IMG/VR virus record: IMGVR_UViG_3300008110_000026
Coordinates: 28,389-92,388 of that record
Reading direction: 5' to 3' (one strand)
Origin: a virus
DNA length: 64,000 nt
The notes under the pieces were generated by a model. That model was not told the origin of the DNA. It did no database searches and saw only the letters and a program-made list of their open reading frames with translations. Made by a program: the position numbers and the translations under genes. Position 1 is the first letter of the stretch. Each line of letters begins with the position of its first letter. Shown one piece after another: positions 1 through 7,360 of the stretch.

Positions 1-570
1 GTGTTATGGTATAACATTAACATGACTAACTTGCCCGATGAAGCACGCGAACTGTGGAGCGAATTTAAAGAAACTCGACTGTGTGCTAGCATAGATGATC
101 TAGATCTACGCAATCATTACATACGCTATCCTACATTTTGGAGTGATGTTAAGACTAATCTAAACACAGTATTAGAGTGGAGTCGAGCTTGTCCCAGTAT
201 AGTTGTGCGTATTACCACAACTGTTAGTGCATATAACTTCCCCTACTTGGATCTGTTTCTTAAATGGGCGCCCTGTCCAGTGGATCTAAACTATGTGTAT
301 GATCCTCATTACTTGAGTCCAATGGTACTGCATCCTGATATACGAGCTCGTATATTTGATCGCTATAGGACTACCATGGGCAATGATCCTCATCTAGGGT
401 CACTGTTAAGCATGTATAACAACTGTGATTGGAACCCGGAACATTGGGCTCAATACTGCCGTTACAATCATGTACTAGACGCTCAACGCGGTGCTGTTAC
501 TTGGGATCGCGTGTATCCTGACATGGCTGCGCTGTGTGATCAGATGAACATTAAGTGGGATTATAAATAA
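1..570 (+). CDS. C-terminal part of a probable twitch-type radical SAM protein (5' cut by window edge)
   Basis: The frame is open from the first base, so the true start probably lies outside the window. The visible 189 residues resemble the C-terminal part of the complete radical SAM protein at 11317-12645. Both have an RITTTVS/HSTITPVS strand, a loop of the form P-H-x-x-x-P-M, and a closing LD-x-x-R-x-x-x-W-x-x-x-YP motif. The Cys-rich cluster-binding N-terminus is not visible, so the family assignment rests on this C-terminal similarity alone. The next gene starts 4 bases after the stop, which suggests one operon. A TATAAATA octamer across the stop codon is probably created by the Tyr-Lys-stop codons. 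Confidence 0.5.
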   Translation: MLWYNINMTNLPDEARELWSEFKETRLCASIDDLDLRNHYIRYPTFWSDVKTNLNTVLEWSRACPSIVVRITTTVSAYNFPYLDLFLKWAPCPVDLNYVYDPHYLSPMVLHPDIRARIFDRYRTTMGNDPHLGSLLSMYNNCDWNPEHWAQYCRYNHVLDAQRGAVTWDRVYPDMAALCDQMNIKWDYK

Positions 571-574
571 GCAC

Positions 575-2128
575 ATGGACAGAATACAAACATTTTTAGA
601 CGTGTTGGCGCGGGAATACACCAACAATGGCTACGAGGGCCGCTACACACAGTTACTTAAATCAGCATTTGATCGTGGTTGGAACAGCTATAGCATGACC
701 GCACAGTACGAGCCCTTGCTTATAGCCATAGAAGACATGCGCTATAATCCCGATGGCAGTCAGCGTTTGGGCATACCCAACGGCTGGCCCAAGGGCAGAT
801 TAGAACTACAGCAGTTTCTAGATGAAAACTGGGCTGTGGGTAACCAGGGTCAAATTTGGGATTTGCAGATTGTGGATCAGGTAGAAGCACTGGTAGCATC
901 GGGTCGTATGCACATGAACAGTTGGTTTATCACACAGTGGGACATGGAGAATCGCGAGCCTTTGGGTCACGCAGGTCGATTGGCTGCGCTGGATACTATA
1001 CCCCAGGGTGAACGCTATGTGTTTCCAATCAGCATCAACGGGTCAGCACACTTTGTTTTAGCCAGCGTACTGGATCGTGGTGTGTGGATTCCACAGCGTG
1101 TGGTAGAGGATTGCAGACAGGGCCTGGCTCGCATACTGTTTCATGAAGTATATGAGGGTCACGGGTTCAACGACACACATGTTAAAACATTCCTAGAATC
1201 CCACAGTCGTGCCTACAACATTCCCATGAACACCATGGCATTTATGGATGCTAACTTTCTCACACCTGCGCTACAAGCAGAATATGGCAGCGTGGGCTTT
1301 TACTATCCCTATTGGGAGAATCATGTGGGCAGCGGACACGAATGGCATCATAACAATCGTGTTAAAGTAGACAGTCATATTAAACGATTGCGAGCAGGTG
1401 AATCTCGGCATCCCCACAACATCGTACATCTAAATCGTCGTCCTCGCTGGCATCGTAGTGTAAGCACAGCAGCCTGTTTCTATCGCATGAGTGATGCTAG
1501 TGTGCTGTGGACCTATACTGAACCTCCCAATGACTGGACTGCGGTAGGACCCTATGCGGGCAACAATCTCCGGGGCGATCCAGATTGGGATGCAGAGCGT
1601 TTTGTTAATGCCAGCCGCGGTGAGGGTGGTTATCCTCCCATTATTGATGATGACTATTTGAGCATAATACCCAAGCTATACGATGTGGACTGCTCTGTAA
1701 ACGACACATTCCTCAACTGTGATGTACAGTATCAGGGCGCTGTTAACTGGACCAACGAAACTATGTTTGTGGAACCTAACACAGTATTCTTCAGTGAAAA
1801 GACATTTAAGCCAATACTAGCAGCTCAGCCCTTTATACTAGCAGGTAATGCGGGCATGATGCGTCACTTACATGACTTGGGTTATAAGACTTTCCACCCC
1901 TATATTGATGAAAGCTACGACATGGAAACCAATCCCGCAAAGCGTATGAGCATGATATTAACAGAAGCAGAGCGTATAGCACGACTCAGCCCTGCCGAAA
2001 TGCGAGTGTTTTTGAAGCGTGTTGCGCCCACGGTCATACACAACTATGAACTAATACAACGTCGCATGTTGGAATGCACACCTAAAACCAAGATCATCAA
2101 CGACATTTATCAATGGGTACACAGTTAA
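575..2128 (+). CDS. Conserved unknown protein with SEKTFKP motif, possibly glycosyltransferase-like
   Basis: A soluble protein of 517 residues, rich in Trp, Tyr and His, with no signal peptide or membrane segment. The most recognisable part is near residues 405-450: an SEKTFKPI motif, then QPFILAG, and about 20 residues later LGYKTF and IDESYD. I know this arrangement from uncharacterised phage and bacterial proteins found near sugar-modifying genes, sometimes described as glycosyltransferase-like, but I cannot assign a reaction. It is packed between the radical SAM remnant and the SGNH genes (1 base to the next gene), so it probably acts with them. Isoleucine is often encoded by ATA, as in the following genes and unlike the minus-strand replication genes. 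Confidence 0.6.
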   Translation: MDRIQTFLDVLAREYTNNGYEGRYTQLLKSAFDRGWNSYSMTAQYEPLLIAIEDMRYNPDGSQRLGIPNGWPKGRLELQQFLDENWAVGNQGQIWDLQIVDQVEALVASGRMHMNSWFITQWDMENREPLGHAGRLAALDTIPQGERYVFPISINGSAHFVLASVLDRGVWIPQRVVEDCRQGLARILFHEVYEGHGFNDTHVKTFLESHSRAYNIPMNTMAFMDANFLTPALQAEYGSVGFYYPYWENHVGSGHEWHHNNRVKVDSHIKRLRAGESRHPHNIVHLNRRPRWHRSVSTAACFYRMSDASVLWTYTEPPNDWTAVGPYAGNNLRGDPDWDAERFVNASRGEGGYPPIIDDDYLSIIPKLYDVDCSVNDTFLNCDVQYQGAVNWTNETMFVEPNTVFFSEKTFKPILAAQPFILAGNAGMMRHLHDLGYKTFHPYIDESYDMETNPAKRMSMILTEAERIARLSPAEMRVFLKRVAPTVIHNYELIQRRMLECTPKTKIINDIYQWVHS

Positions 2129-2129
2129 T

Positions 2130-2963
2130 ATGTGGCAACATCTAGTAACCAGTGGATGCAGTTTCAGTGATAACCTGCGTCCCCCCAATGGCGATCTTAC
2201 TCGTTGGCCCATGTTTCTCGCAGACTATACAGGTATGAAGCTGTATAACCGAGGACAGGGCAGCGCGGGCAATGATTGGATTGCAGACAGCACTATATAT
2301 CAGCTTAGTGAACTGTTAAACCAAGGCTGCAAACCCCAGGAAATCATAGCCATAGTTATGTGGAGCGGTATTGATCGCAACAGTATCTTTATCAGCAGCG
2401 ATGGTACACCTAAATACGCGGATCTGCATGTGGAACAGTTTATGAGTAATCCCGCTAGTTTCACAGCTAATCCTGCTAATGAATACTATAATCCTCCCCG
2501 AGAAGGTTCAGGATGGCTGTTAGGGTCTGCACATTGCAGTTTCCCCAACGATAACATACAGCAGTACAAGCAGCTATTGGTAGCTCGCTACTTAAATGAC
2601 GAAGCATTAATGATTCGCAGCCTAGATAATTGGTTAAAGCTGCAATGGTTCTGTGCTGCACGGGGAGTTAAGTTAGTTAATTTAACTTATATGAATATAT
2701 GGCACTATCCAGGCTACGGTTATATCAGTGATAAAGATCAGACTTTAGAATCAATCCCCTATTTTTACGATCATTATGGTTCTAACATACAACACTTATA
2801 CAGGGAATTAGATCAAAGTCAATGGTTATTTTATGGTGATCGAGGTGGTATGTATGAATGGTGCAGAGCAGAAGGTCTGGGCTTTTACAGTGATCTCGTG
2901 CATCCCAGTATAGATAGTCATCGCAAGTTTGCAGAGGAGTGGCTATGGCCAAGAATATCATAA
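2130..2963 (+). CDS. SGNH/GDSL-hydrolase-like protein 1
   Basis: A 277-residue protein starting with a beta strand and the block I-like motif SGCSFSDN (Ser nucleophile near residue 10-12). Next come a block II-like Gly (NRGQGSAGND) and a C-terminal block V-like DLVHPS-x-x-SH that could supply the catalytic Asp and His. This matches the SGNH fold of esterases and acetylhydrolases that act on acetylated sugars. Substrate unknown. It is the first of four such genes in a row and overlaps the next by about 19 bases. No signal peptide is seen, so it probably acts in the cytoplasm or in the virion. Confidence 0.6.
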   Translation: MWQHLVTSGCSFSDNLRPPNGDLTRWPMFLADYTGMKLYNRGQGSAGNDWIADSTIYQLSELLNQGCKPQEIIAIVMWSGIDRNSIFISSDGTPKYADLHVEQFMSNPASFTANPANEYYNPPREGSGWLLGSAHCSFPNDNIQQYKQLLVARYLNDEALMIRSLDNWLKLQWFCAARGVKLVNLTYMNIWHYPGYGYISDKDQTLESIPYFYDHYGSNIQHLYRELDQSQWLFYGDRGGMYEWCRAEGLGFYSDLVHPSIDSHRKFAEEWLWPRIS

Positions 2964-3769
2964 AGCGTTTAGGCGTATGTGGGGACAGTTGGATGAGTGC
3001 TGTAAAGCCTCCCCGTGATGGTCACAGCAGACATTTCACACAGCAGATTGCTGAATATTTCGGTAGTGAATATGTAACATATGCTCGCGGCGCTTGTAGT
3101 AATCCCGTAATTAGACTGCAAATAGATGCGTGTATAGCTGCGGGCTGTGATTATGTTATAGTAAAAGATACTACACCAGATCGAGGTGAATTCCCCATTG
3201 GGGGCGGATATAGATTCAGAGATGGTATATTAAATGTATTATATCACGGTGATGATGTAAGCTGCGACAACAGTGACTTCAGCAGTATTGGTGTACAGCG
3301 TAATGCTAGTCTATTAAGCAATACATATAATAACATAGTTAAAGATGATGGTAGTGTGTTTAAAGACCCCAACGGACAGTTAATGGCCAGTGATTATCAC
3401 GGTTTTGATAGATTAAGTAACGGACAAGTGGGTAACCTACACAAGTATATACTATACTATCACGAGACTAATTGGCGACTGCATCAGGACGCTTGGATAT
3501 TGCGTGACGGACTGCGAGCATTAGATGATGCAGGTATAGCCTATAGCTACATCAGCAGCTATACTTACGGTGTGGGACTATTTGAACAAAGCGAAAAGAT
3601 TATATTACCCAATAGTCCGCTTAATCCCGCACACAGTGACTATGAATGTGCAGAAGGTGATCCACGCGGCTTGCCCAAAGCTCGTTATCATACGCATGTA
3701 GAGGAACAGGACGTGATAGCCAAAGCGTGGATAGATGTATTGCGAGGCAAGGGATATGGCAAAGTTTAA
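2945..3769 (+). CDS. SGNH/GDSL-hydrolase-like protein 2
   Basis: Starts with LGVCGDSWMS, a block I-like GDS motif with Ser followed by Trp, and has RGACSNP in the block II position. The C-terminus has an HTHVEEQDV segment that may hold the His of block V. A GTG at 2939 is in frame, but the ATG at 2945 is preferred because GAGGAG lies 5 bases upstream. It overlaps the previous gene and runs into the next, so the set looks translationally coupled. Sequence identity to the flanking SGNH genes is low by eye, so this is an old expansion rather than a recent duplication. Substrate unknown. Confidence 0.55.
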   Translation: MAKNIIKRLGVCGDSWMSAVKPPRDGHSRHFTQQIAEYFGSEYVTYARGACSNPVIRLQIDACIAAGCDYVIVKDTTPDRGEFPIGGGYRFRDGILNVLYHGDDVSCDNSDFSSIGVQRNASLLSNTYNNIVKDDGSVFKDPNGQLMASDYHGFDRLSNGQVGNLHKYILYYHETNWRLHQDAWILRDGLRALDDAGIAYSYISSYTYGVGLFEQSEKIILPNSPLNPAHSDYECAEGDPRGLPKARYHTHVEEQDVIAKAWIDVLRGKGYGKV

Positions 3770-4526
3770 AATACTAGTAGTAGGCGATAGTTTTGCACTA
3801 TTAGATAAAAAGCACAGTCACTGGGCTCGATTATGGGCTCACAAGCTAAATGGTGAAACTGAGCATGTAGCAATGAGCGGCGGAAGTCATGTAAGCATAG
3901 TTAATCACGCTATGGCAGTTAAACCCAATTTAAGTGAATATGCGGGCGTTATGTACTTTATTACGGATCTATTTAGACTAGAGGGTGTGGATCACAGTCA
4001 AAAGCCACCCGATGCGCCCTACAGTGATCACAACGCTATAGATGCACTACTACGCTTAAATGACTATAAAGATGAACGTCACGATCGTGATTGGAATAAT
4101 GCACTAGATTGGCAGCAGCGAGACCCACCTTTGGATTGGATACAGGCTTATAGCGGTTTTAGTGCTATGCCCACACTATACAGAGAACATCGTGTGCCCA
4201 CTGCGCTATACGATAATATCAGCTTGAGATGGCTAGCCACTGCTAATGCTACTGCACTACGCTACTACATACAGTTCTGTACTGCTCAGAATGTACCCTT
4301 TATCGGCATAAACAGCGCATGGGAGCAGGGTATTGATGTAATTAAGAGTACTACACCCTATAACAGTTGGTTAATGACCACTACGGGAGAGCATCGCAGT
4401 TTGATCGCTTATCATACCAGCAGCAGCAGTAATCACGTGGATATCGATACCGCAATGACTATGAGCAAGCGTTTCCATACTACTGCATACTCTGAGGGCT
4501 TGTTTCCCATTGCTATACAGAGTTAG
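3756..4526 (+). CDS. SGNH/GDSL-hydrolase-like protein 3
   Basis: The N-terminus FKILVVGDSFALLD is a clear block I motif (GDSF), followed by a Gly-rich MSGGSH block II-like segment. The ATG at 3756 is chosen over an upstream in-frame ATG at 3735 because it gives the usual short N-terminus before the first strand and follows a GAGG-containing stretch inside the previous gene. A block V Asp-x-x-His is not obvious; the C-terminal HVDIDTAMT segment may replace it. Without a clear Asp/His pair, hydrolase activity is uncertain. Last of the first SGNH run before a 290-base intergenic stretch. Confidence 0.5.
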   Translation: MAKFKILVVGDSFALLDKKHSHWARLWAHKLNGETEHVAMSGGSHVSIVNHAMAVKPNLSEYAGVMYFITDLFRLEGVDHSQKPPDAPYSDHNAIDALLRLNDYKDERHDRDWNNALDWQQRDPPLDWIQAYSGFSAMPTLYREHRVPTALYDNISLRWLATANATALRYYIQFCTAQNVPFIGINSAWEQGIDVIKSTTPYNSWLMTTTGEHRSLIAYHTSSSSNHVDIDTAMTMSKRFHTTAYSEGLFPIAIQS

Positions 4527-4815
4527 ATCACCAAGAACCGTCACGAATAGAAAGGCGGTAGGCTGTGGTGTTTTTACACCTGCGTGTTGAGCTGTATTTA
4601 CAGTCAATTATAGTGTAATAAGATTGGATTACGCTCTAATAACTCTTATTTACTATGTAATTAGCTGTGCATTACGGGAGTTTAACTCTCAATTACACAA
4701 GTTATTTTTGCATTTAAACGTGATAAAAATCAATTAAATGGGAAATAAATTGGTTTAATTTCAATATTAAATAATTAAGCTGAATAATTTCGCTAAGTAA
4801 TACAAGGAGCAGACT
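4527..4815 (+). other. Intergenic region, AT-rich, with short inverted repeats
   Basis: The longest gene-free stretch of the plus-strand block. It holds small perfect hairpins, GGTGT-TTTT-ACACC near 4567-4580 and CTGTA-TT-TACAG near 4595, then strongly AT-rich sequence up to the AAGGAG ribosome site at 4804-4809. I see no tRNA, no open frame with a ribosome site, and no convincing TTGACA or TATAAATA promoter. It probably separates two transcripts and may hold a weak promoter for the small gene at 4816. Confidence 0.4.
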
Positions 4816-4977
4816 ATGAGCGAACAGAATAAAAATGATTTACCGCAGAATTATGTGCCGCAGGATCAGGTGATTCCGCCCACACCCTTAGACAGTGATC
4901 TTACTCCTGAAGAGGAAGAAATCCTCAAGCGTAAGCTAGCAGAGCTACGTCGTCGAGACCCATTTATATACCGTTAA
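4816..4977 (+). CDS. Small conserved phage-type protein (53 aa)
   Basis: A 53-residue protein with an AAGGAG ribosome site 6 bases before its ATG, ending one base before the next ATG. The N-terminal half is disordered and Pro/Gln-rich. The C-terminal half is a charged helix beginning LTPEEEE and ending RRRDPFIY. Short proteins with this kind of ending occur in marine T4-like phages as unknowns. The ribosome site, tight coupling to the next gene and sensible composition make it a real gene. Function unknown. Confidence 0.6.
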   Translation: MSEQNKNDLPQNYVPQDQVIPPTPLDSDLTPEEEEILKRKLAELRRRDPFIYR

Positions 4978-4978
4978 T

Positions 4979-5680
4979 ATGCGATTAGTGTGCTTTGGAG
5001 ATAGTTTTACTGCTAGTGCAGGTATACCCGCTGAGGATATTCTCTCGGGTCGTCCACCCAGTTGGATTGACTTACTGGCAGAGCGTTGGGGCTGCGCGGG
5101 CATTACACGGGGTATCAATGGAACGGGGCCTTTAGAGCTATTACATCAACTACAGAATTTTGGTGAATTTCTTCCGGGGGATCGTGTATTTTGTGCATTT
5201 AGCAGCGTTAAGCGTTTTTGTCTAAGTCCTTATACACCCACTATACATCATTTAAGTGAATTAGCAGATCCGCATGAACATTATAATAATAAAAATTCTG
5301 CTATGGTCACGCAGCGGGAAATAGATATGGCTATACCTAACGTTAGTCGAGCAGATATGCAGCGTATTATTCAAGCACATGGTTGGTATGAATTATTTCT
5401 AAATACTGAATATCGTGAACGAAGTCTGCACTATGCAATATTCACGGCATTGGATGGTATAGCAGCAGCTAATCCACAAGCAGAGTTTTATGTGAAATAT
5501 TGTTTTATTCAGGATTATGCTTTACATCGCGAGATGAATTTGCAGAGTAAATTCTTTAAATTATTAGAAGGTGATATGTTCAGCATCTGCGGCGAGCAAG
5601 AGGGCATGGACATTACCAATCATTTTACTGTGGACAGCGTGGGGGATTTTGTGAATTATCTAGATGGAGCGATGCGATGA
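4979..5680 (+). CDS. SGNH/GDSL-hydrolase-like protein 4
   Basis: A 233-residue protein with an intact block I (VCFGDSFTASAG, Ser near residue 9) and NGTGPLE in the block II position, matching SGNH hydrolases. The C-terminal block V is not obvious: DITNHFT near residue 205 is the best candidate for the Asp/His pair. It starts one base after the small gene and overlaps the carbamoyltransferase start by four bases (ATGA), so the two are likely translationally coupled. Deacylation and carbamoylation of the same sugar or nucleotide would be a plausible pairing, but that is inference. Confidence 0.6.
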   Translation: MRLVCFGDSFTASAGIPAEDILSGRPPSWIDLLAERWGCAGITRGINGTGPLELLHQLQNFGEFLPGDRVFCAFSSVKRFCLSPYTPTIHHLSELADPHEHYNNKNSAMVTQREIDMAIPNVSRADMQRIIQAHGWYELFLNTEYRERSLHYAIFTALDGIAAANPQAEFYVKYCFIQDYALHREMNLQSKFFKLLEGDMFSICGEQEGMDITNHFTVDSVGDFVNYLDGAMR

Positions 5681-7191
5681 TAATTTGGGGTATCAGCAGC
5701 ATGTATCACGACGCTGCGCTGTCAGTATTGGATAATAATAAAATCCTATTTGCGGGTCACAGCGAGCGTTATAGTCGTGAGAAAAACGACGCATTTTTAA
5801 ATCGCAAATTAATTAATGCGGGCCTGGATGCAGGGTTTCCTGAGGTTATAGCACTACATGAAACTGCTTGGGCTAAACGATTGCGCTGTGCTTATAGCAG
5901 AGATTGGCAGGGTCTGCGTGAGCCCACACAAACTGATTGGATTCGTCGCTTTTATCCAGAACTGCGAGATGTGCCCATTGTAAACTATTGGCATCATCAA
6001 ACACATGCGGCTGCGGGCGTTTTAACGTCAAAGTTTGATGACTGTGCTGTTATGGTAATTGATGCTATAGGTGAATGGGATACTGCTAGTATTTGGCACT
6101 GGCGTGATGGTAAATTGCGTAAGCTGCACAGAGTTCGCTATCCTCATAGTCTAGGACTATTTTATAGTGCTGTTACACATCGCGTGGGACTCAAGCCCAA
6201 TGAAGATGAATATATTTTGATGGGTATGGCAGCATATGGTAATCCTGATCGTGCGCGACAACTGAGCAGCGAAATTGATCGCGATTATTTTAAGAGTAGT
6301 GCTGGTCCTATGGCAGGTGCTCGTGCTGTGCTGACTCGTAAGAATCTACACAGGGGTTTAAGTCCCAATAGTTTCCCTGGCGTGGATCACTTTGACCTAG
6401 CATGGGCTGCACAGGATCAAGTGGAACGACGAGTTATTGCATATGCAAATTATGCAAAACAATTAACAGGTTCAGACAATTTGGTATTCATGGGAGGGGT
6501 AGCCCTTAACTGTGTTGCCAACAGTAAATTGTTTGATGTATTCTCAAATGTTCACATCATGCCCAATCCGGGCGATGCGGGCAGCAGCTTGGGTGCAGCG
6601 GCTCTGCACTTATATAACACATCAGGTAAGCATGTGGATTGGCGTGGTCCTTATTTGGGTCATAACATTCCAGGTGCATATCCTGTGAGCAGAGCCCTGC
6701 AGAGTTTGTCCGCAGGTGAAATATTTGGGATAGCAAATGGGCGAGCTGAATTTGGTCCCAGAGCATTGGGTAACCGTAGTCTATTAGCAGATCCACGAGG
6801 AGGTGACATTAAAGAACGAATGAACGCTATCAAGCAGCGTCAGCAGTTTCGCCCATTTGCACCAGTTATATTAGAAGAGCAAGCAGACAAGTATTTTGAT
6901 ATGCCTCAAAAGAATTTGGCTAGTCCCTATATGCAGTTTGTGGCTCGTTGTAAATATCCGCAGGCCTTCCCTGCTATTATACATGCAGACGGAACCAGCA
7001 GAGTACAAACAGTTAATCAACGTCAACACCCAGGACTGTATATGCTGTTGCGTGAGTTTTTCAAACGCACAGGCTGTCCAATGTTGGTGAATACCAGCCT
7101 TAATATCAAAGGTCAACCCATAGTGAATACTATAGAAGATGCGGCAGCATTTGCCAAACACTACGGCGTAAATGTACACACCCATGAATAG
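5677..7191 (+). CDS. NodU/CmcH/TobZ-family carbamoyltransferase
   Basis: This family uses carbamoyl phosphate and ATP to carbamoylate hydroxyl groups of sugars, antibiotics or, in some phages, modified DNA bases. The 504 residues span the whole two-domain family: an N-terminal WGISSMYHDAA strand-loop, the metal-binding HH-x-x-H near residues 106-110, the long PHSLGLFYS...MGMAAYG block, GGVALN, GDAGSSLGAA, then the C-terminal domain with GRAEFGPRALGNRS, RPFAP and VNTSLN. No expected block is missing, so it should be active. The substrate cannot be read from the sequence. No hydroxymethylpyrimidine-forming gene is visible in the window, so carbamoylation of DNA stays a hypothesis; a surface sugar or tailoring target is the alternative. 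Confidence 0.9.
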   Translation: MIIWGISSMYHDAALSVLDNNKILFAGHSERYSREKNDAFLNRKLINAGLDAGFPEVIALHETAWAKRLRCAYSRDWQGLREPTQTDWIRRFYPELRDVPIVNYWHHQTHAAAGVLTSKFDDCAVMVIDAIGEWDTASIWHWRDGKLRKLHRVRYPHSLGLFYSAVTHRVGLKPNEDEYILMGMAAYGNPDRARQLSSEIDRDYFKSSAGPMAGARAVLTRKNLHRGLSPNSFPGVDHFDLAWAAQDQVERRVIAYANYAKQLTGSDNLVFMGGVALNCVANSKLFDVFSNVHIMPNPGDAGSSLGAAALHLYNTSGKHVDWRGPYLGHNIPGAYPVSRALQSLSAGEIFGIANGRAEFGPRALGNRSLLADPRGGDIKERMNAIKQRQQFRPFAPVILEEQADKYFDMPQKNLASPYMQFVARCKYPQAFPAIIHADGTSRVQTVNQRQHPGLYMLLREFFKRTGCPMLVNTSLNIKGQPIVNTIEDAAAFAKHYGVNVHTHE

Positions 7192-7360
7192 AACGCAAAA
7201 ATTAGTAGTTAAAGAACGCTGCCCTGTGTGTGCTGCTACTCAGGGCAAGCCACATGATCTTGGCTGCGTGTTTGGCAATGTTATTGCTGACTCACGATAT
7301 TTAGAATCACAATTAGACGAGCTGCTCAAGCAAGGCGGTCCCGTAGAATCTGATGTTTGA
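7184..7360 (+). CDS. Small Cys-containing protein, possible metal-binding knuckle
   Basis: About 58 residues from the ATG at 7184; an in-frame ATG at 7172 is also possible but lies deeper in the previous gene. It holds CPVC and, about ten residues later, H-x-x-x-C, a set of four ligands that could bind zinc. It overlaps the carbamoyltransferase end by 8 bases and the next gene start by 8 bases, so all three are probably co-translated. Function unknown. Confidence 0.5.
   Translation: MNRTQKLVVKERCPVCAATQGKPHDLGCVFGNVIADSRYLESQLDELLKQGGPVESDV

Noticed and set aside
564-571. TATAAATA on the plus strand at the end of the first gene
   Set aside because: It is formed by the Tyr-Lys-stop codons and lies 4 bases before the next ATG, too close for a promoter with a leader.
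4527-4815. Possible tRNA or structured RNA in the intergenic region
   Set aside because: Only short hairpins are present; no cloverleaf, no GTTC-type T-loop or anticodon arm could be drawn.
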